NCBI GenBank assembly: GCA_900759325.1
Contig: CAAEUW010000035.1
Span: 1-27,086 of the forward strand
Direction of reading: 5' to 3'
DNA: 27,086 bases
From: an uncultured Peptostreptococcus sp.
GTDB lineage: Bacteria > Bacillota > Clostridia > Peptostreptococcales > Peptostreptococcaceae
How positions within the stretch are numbered: position 1 is the stretch's first letter; every line of letters starts with the position of its first letter. Position numbers and translations under genes: made by a program. Shown one piece after another: positions 23,674 through 27,086 of the stretch. The notes beneath the pieces are model-generated. The model was given only the letters and a program-made list of their open reading frames with translations. It made no database searches and was not told the DNA's origin.

Positions 23674-25827
23674 CTACTTGCAAACAATCCTGTCCTTATC
23701 CCCGGCTTTAACCTGTCCTTCTACTATGTCAATCTTCTTGCTAGCATCAAGGTTGGTAAATATCACTGGTGTAACCGTAGGATAACCTTCAGCCTGGAAT
23801 ACAGCCTTGTCCATGTGGGCTAGCTTATCACCAGCCTTAACTTTCTGCCCCATTTCACAGAATAGTTCAAAGCCCCTACCGTCCATCTTAACAGTATCAA
23901 TACCCATATGGATTAATACTTCTATACCATCTTCAGTAGCAATTATAATGGCATGCTTTGTTGGGAATATCATTCCAATTTCACCACTTACAGGTGCATA
24001 AATATCTCCGTCAGCAGATTCTACAGCAAATCCCTCACCCATTAACTTCTGAGAAAATACATCATCCGGAACCTCACTTAGGTCAAGCAAGTCGCCATTT
24101 GCAGGAGATAGAATTTCCATACTTGATTCACCAAGGTCTACCTTGTTTTCTTCTTCAAGCTTGGCAGCTCCATCTATCTGCCCAGCAGCTAGCATGTCTC
24201 CGTAAGCATCATCTACATTAGACCTTTCAAGATACTCTTCTAGGTTAGACTTGATCAGGGTTACTCTTGGTCCATATATTACCTGAACACCTGCACCTGC
24301 CTTTACTACACCAGCAGCACCAGTTGCTTTTAGGACATCATCCCTTACTAGGTTTGAATCAGCAACCGTACACCTTAATCTAGTTATACAACAGTCAACA
24401 GACTCTATGTTAGACTTTCCACCTAAACCGTGAACTATGGCCATTGATAGGTCGTCATCAGCATTTGCTGACTTTTCTCCACTTTGAACTTCACCCTTCT
24501 TAGCATTTACATCAGCCTTAGTATATAGCTTTACTTCAGCATTATCATCATCTTCCCTACCCGGAGTCTTAAGGTTAAACTTCTTGATTAGGAAGCTGAA
24601 TAGGAAGTAATAAACAATAAAGTATCCTATACCAACTAAAGGTATCATCAGCCAGTTTGTCCTACCATTACCAGGAAGTATACCAAATAAAGTCAAGTCT
24701 ATAAGACCTCCTGAGAAGGTCATACCTACACCAACCTGTAATATATGCATTAGCATGTATGCTAAACCTGCAAATATACAATGGATTAAGTATAAGAATG
24801 GAGCAACAAATAAGAATGTAAATTCTAGAGGCTCAGTTATACCAGTTAAAATTGATGTTAGTGCAGCTGAGAATAGCAAACCTCCTACTATCTTTTTCTT
24901 TTCTGGCTTTGCAGTCTTATACATAGCAAGAGCCGCTCCTGGTAAACCAAATATCATTAGTGGAAACTTACCAGACATAAATCTAGTTGCTTCTACGCTA
25001 AAATGTGTAGTAGAAGGATCTGCTAGCTGGGCAAAGAATATATTCTGAGCACCCTCTATCATCTTGCCTCCAACTTCCATTGTACCACCAACAGATGTCT
25101 GCCAGAATGGTAGGTAGAATACGTGGTGAAGACCGAACGGTATAAGCAATCTTTCCATAAAACCATATACCCAAGTACCAAAGTAACCAGAAATTCTAAC
25201 CACTTCACCTACTCCATTTATACCAGCCTGTACTGTTGGCCAGATGTAAAACATTATTATACCAACTATAAGATATACAACAGCCGAAATAATTGGAACA
25301 AACTTAGTTCCTGAGAAGAAAGATAGGGACTGTGGCAGTTCTATTTTGTAGAACTTGTTGTGTAGGTAAGCAACACCCAAACCTACTATAATACCACCAA
25401 ATACACCCATCTGTAGTGAGTTGATACCAACAGTCGTAGCAACAGAACCAGCTAGCATATTATCAGCACCACCGTGAACTGTTATCATAGCACCTATAGA
25501 AGCATGCATGATAAAGAAGGCTAGTGCACCTGCTAGTGCGGCTACAGCCTTTTCTGCCTTCGCCATACCTATAGCAACTCCCATGGCAAACAAGATTGGC
25601 AGGTTAGAAAATACTATGCTACCTGCATCATTCATAACTGTAAGAATTGAGTTGGCAAAGGTACCAGGTCCTAAGACACCCATTAGGTTATAGGTTTCTA
25701 GCATCGTTGTATTAGTGAATGATCCACCTATACCAAGGAAAAGTCCTGCAACTGGTAGAATTGCTATCGGAAGCATAAAAGACCTACCAACTCTTTGTAA
25801 AACTTCAAAAATTTTACCCTTGTTCAT
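23674..25827 (-). CDS. ptsG: Glucose-type PTS transporter, EIICBA
   Basis: A 717-residue phosphotransferase permease in C-B-A order, full length. Residues 1-415 are the membrane EIIC domain (about ten hydrophobic segments; GITEPLEFTFLFVAPFLY at 329-346 is the sugar-binding signature). Residues about 455-535 are EIIB with phosphocysteine Cys480 in CCITRLRC. Residues about 565-710 are EIIA with phosphohistidine His640 in VLIHMGIDTV and supporting His625. It takes up and phosphorylates glucose, or a close relative such as glucosamine, using phospho-HPr. Control by an adjacent GlcT-type antiterminator and RAT supports a glucose transporter. The GGAGG before ATG is good. EIIA may also serve other EIIBC permeases. 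Confidence 0.94.
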   Translation of the reverse strand: MNKGKIFEVLQRVGRSFMLPIAILPVAGLFLGIGGSFTNTTMLETYNLMGVLGPGTFANSILTVMNDAGSIVFSNLPILFAMGVAIGMAKAEKAVAALAGALAFFIMHASIGAMITVHGGADNMLAGSVATTVGINSLQMGVFGGIIVGLGVAYLHNKFYKIELPQSLSFFSGTKFVPIISAVVYLIVGIIMFYIWPTVQAGINGVGEVVRISGYFGTWVYGFMERLLIPFGLHHVFYLPFWQTSVGGTMEVGGKMIEGAQNIFFAQLADPSTTHFSVEATRFMSGKFPLMIFGLPGAALAMYKTAKPEKKKIVGGLLFSAALTSILTGITEPLEFTFLFVAPFLYLIHCIFAGLAYMLMHILQVGVGMTFSGGLIDLTLFGILPGNGRTNWLMIPLVGIGYFIVYYFLFSFLIKKFNLKTPGREDDDNAEVKLYTKADVNAKKGEVQSGEKSANADDDLSMAIVHGLGGKSNIESVDCCITRLRCTVADSNLVRDDVLKATGAAGVVKAGAGVQVIYGPRVTLIKSNLEEYLERSNVDDAYGDMLAAGQIDGAAKLEEENKVDLGESSMEILSPANGDLLDLSEVPDDVFSQKLMGEGFAVESADGDIYAPVSGEIGMIFPTKHAIIIATEDGIEVLIHMGIDTVKMDGRGFELFCEMGQKVKAGDKLAHMDKAVFQAEGYPTVTPVIFTNLDASKKIDIVEGQVKAGDKDRIVCK

Positions 25828-25896
25828 AATAACCTCCTAAAAATTTTAACTTAATATGACATAAATTTTTACTAAATACTTACCAAAGATCTCAAA

Positions 25897-25989
25897 TAAA
25901 AAAAGACCCAAGTATATGGGTATATGTGAATATATGAACACCAAATAAGAGTGTCAACACACTTCACCTACACCTATATACCTAAGTCT
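25897..25989 (-). terminator. RAT-overlapping long-range terminator in the ptsG leader
   Basis: On the minus strand AGACTTAGGTATAT (25989-25976) can pair over 14 continuous positions (with G-U pairs) with ATATACTTGGGTCT (25917-25904), which is followed by seven U residues. The 5' arm overlaps the 3' end of the RAT, so antiterminator binding should prevent the stem. The loop is unusually long (58 bases) and holds the hairpin AGTGT-GTTG-ACACT and a promoter. Confidence 0.85.
25929..25957 (-). promoter_or_regulatory. Sigma-A promoter inside the ptsG terminator loop
   Basis: A perfect TTGACA (25952-25957), a 17-base spacer and TATATT (25929-25934) on the minus strand. Transcripts from the predicted start near 25922 would include the 3' arm of the terminator but not its 5' arm. 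Confidence 0.65.
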
Positions 25990-26011
25990 TGCCTTCTTCA
26001 GTAACAACCCT
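25984..26011 (-). promoter_or_regulatory. RAT site for a GlcT/LicT-type antiterminator
   Basis: AGGGTTGTTACTG followed by AAGAAGGCAAGACTT closely matches the ribonucleic antiterminator consensus of the BglG/SacY family (GGATTGTTACTG...GGCAAAACC). It begins seven bases after the glcT stop codon. A dimer of the glcT product should bind it and stabilise it against the terminator. Confidence 0.88.
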
Positions 26012-26017
26012 AGTTAT

Positions 26018-26863
26018 TTAATATTTTCTCGTGACTCTATCGATATGTAGGATTAAATATAATTTCTCATCATTCCCGATTTCATACGAATAATTATTCA
26101 TGATGTAATCATTAATTTTCTCTACACACCTATAGGCCCTGTCATATTTAATTTTAACTAACTCCAGCAAATCATCATTATTGTCGACCAGCCTCTTCAT
26201 CAATAAGACCCTCTTAGCAAAGAACCTCACATGGGTAACCAGTCTGTCATAATCAAGATCATCTTCATCATAATCTATTTTATAATAATATCTTATAATA
26301 TTCAAGATATCTTTCATAATTTTTAAAACTTTTATGTCCTCATCATACTTGTCAGAATTACCTTGGTAGTAGGAATTAACTATATGAATGGCAATGAAGC
26401 CTGCTTCATCCTCGTTAAGGTCAACATTAAACCTTTCATTTAAATATTCTAAGGCCAACATAGCCGCAGCAAATTCATTTTTATATATTCTTTTAATCTC
26501 ATGTAAAAAAGAATTTCTAACTAATATACCTTCCTTATTCCTCTTTATTGCAAAGGCAATATGGTCTGTTAAGGATAGGTATATATACTTATAAAGGTCT
26601 TGACCAAGCTCCTTTTCTATACGCCCAATCATCTCGCTTGTCGCATCAAATATATCTGGATCAACTTCTTCAGCCAAGGCAATCAACCTTTTTTTTACAC
26701 TTGCATCATCTGATATAAACTTCTTTTCTATCCTGTCTATATCAACCTTCATGCCCTTCTTCTTCTGGAAACCTAGGCCCCTACCTATTAGGATATATTC
26801 TCTCTTTTTTAAGTAGTCATCTACTAATACTACATTATTATTAAATACTTGCTTAATTAACAT
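26018..26863 (-). CDS. glcT: BglG/GlcT-family transcription antiterminator
   Basis: A 281-residue PTS-controlled antiterminator. Residues 1-55 are the co-antiterminator RNA-binding domain (NNNVVLV, EYILIGRGLGFQKKKG). PRD1 spans about 65-170 with His101 (LTDHIAFAIKR) and His160 (EAGFIAIHIVN). PRD2 spans about 172-281 with His211 (LVTHVRFFAKR) and His273 (LILHIDRV). All four regulatory histidines are present, so control by phospho-HPr and by phospho-EII is possible. When PtsG is idle it phosphorylates PRD1 and inactivates the protein; during transport the protein is active and binds the RAT in the ptsG leader. GGAGGGG supports the ATG. I chose glcT over licT because of the adjacent ptsG. Confidence 0.92.
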   Translation of the reverse strand: MLIKQVFNNNVVLVDDYLKKREYILIGRGLGFQKKKGMKVDIDRIEKKFISDDASVKKRLIALAEEVDPDIFDATSEMIGRIEKELGQDLYKYIYLSLTDHIAFAIKRNKEGILVRNSFLHEIKRIYKNEFAAAMLALEYLNERFNVDLNEDEAGFIAIHIVNSYYQGNSDKYDEDIKVLKIMKDILNIIRYYYKIDYDEDDLDYDRLVTHVRFFAKRVLLMKRLVDNNDDLLELVKIKYDRAYRCVEKINDYIMNNYSYEIGNDEKLYLILHIDRVTRKY

Positions 26864-26918
26864 CCTATATCCCCTCCATCTTGAAAACAGATACCCTACT
26901 TATATTAGCTTATCACAA

Positions 26919-26946
26919 AAAATAGCCTTTTGCACGCATTTCTCAA
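26919..26946 (-). promoter_or_regulatory. Possible promoter of glcT
   Basis: TTGAGA (26941-26946), a 16-base spacer and TATTTT (26919-26924) on the minus strand, about 55 bases before the glcT ATG. The -10 box is weak, so this is a tentative call. Confidence 0.35.
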
Positions 26947-27004
26947 TTATTACTTCTATATTTAAATATTTTATCAAGACTTGTGAAAATTCGGTTGTAT
27001 AATA

Positions 27005-27049
27005 TTTAGCGTTGGTGAGAGAAAATTCTCTCCCAACGCTAAATTTTTT
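27005..27049 (+). terminator. Strong intrinsic terminator facing right, without an obvious gene
   Basis: TTTAGCGTTGG, a T bulge or mismatch, GAGAGAA and the matching TTCTCTC-CCAACGCTAAA form an 18-bp stem with a two-base loop, followed by six T residues on the plus strand. No plus-strand gene precedes it after 23510. The minus strand has no U tract after the hairpin. The rest of 26864-27086 shows no coding sequence. Confidence 0.8.
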
Positions 27050-27086
27050 GCAAAAAATAGGAACACACATCAAATCTCGTGTATAA

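Noticed and set aside
1..27086. CRISPR array, tRNA genes, insertion sequences or attachment sites
   Set aside because: No regularly spaced repeats, no tRNA-like cloverleaf with a CCA end, no transposase and no direct-repeat flanked insert were seen by eye.

Overview
The window looks like a chromosomal stretch of a low-GC, Gram-positive anaerobe. The DNA is AT-rich, arginine is mostly encoded by AGA/AGG, Shine-Dalgarno sites are strong GGAGG types, promoters are sigma-A-like, and typical Firmicutes regulation is present (a T-box, a GlcT/LicT-type RAT site, a PRD antiterminator). The gene set (VanW, a Zn-dependent phospholipase C relative, a TIGR01212 radical SAM protein, AsnS, aro genes, PtsG) fits Clostridia, and Peptostreptococcaceae is my best guess. 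That placement is an inference; there is no rRNA gene to confirm it. No tRNA, IS element, prophage module or CRISPR array was seen.

Layout. 1-1.7 kb: an exported VanW-domain protein (minus), divergent from an S24-peptidase-type repressor (plus, 1970-2653). 2.7-5.3 kb (minus): a small membrane protein, a VTT/DedA-type membrane protein paired with RNase HI, and a Zn-dependent phospholipase C-like protein. 5.3-9.0 kb (minus): a tight operon cinA - HAD phosphatase - DUF308 membrane protein - TIGR01212 radical SAM, with a promoter at 9015-9043. 9.1-10.0 kb (plus): D-Ala-D-Ala ligase. 10.1-13.4 kb (minus): an unusual NRPS-like protein (half a condensation domain plus an adenylation domain, no carrier), and upstream of it a membrane-anchored alpha/beta-hydrolase-fold protein that has lost two catalytic residues. 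13.6-15.3 kb: asnS with a complete T-box leader carrying an AAC (Asn) specifier. 15.4-18.9 kb: asparagine synthetase AsnB followed by an exported Ig-like/fibronectin-like protein. 19.0-22.6 kb: small membrane protein - aroA - aroC - chorismate mutase/shikimate kinase fusion, an aromatic biosynthesis operon with a good promoter at 22687-22715. 22.9-23.5 kb (plus): a divergent secreted protein of unknown function. 23.7-26.9 kb (minus): glcT - ptsG, with RAT, overlapping terminator and a further promoter inside the leader. 26.9-27.1 kb: an intrinsic terminator facing right with no plus-strand gene in front of it.

Functional themes are envelope and peptidoglycan (VanW, Ddl), asparagine charging and synthesis (T-box asnS beside asnB), the end of the shikimate pathway, and glucose uptake under antitermination control. 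Most of the window is ordinary housekeeping. The points most worth a second look are the promoter nested in the ptsG terminator loop, the carrier-less half-C/A NRPS protein, the pseudo-hydrolase upstream of it, the three helically spaced TGTAAT sites between the aro operon and the secreted protein, the AroQ-AroK fusion, and the orphan terminator at the right edge. I did not find a clear new multi-gene system.
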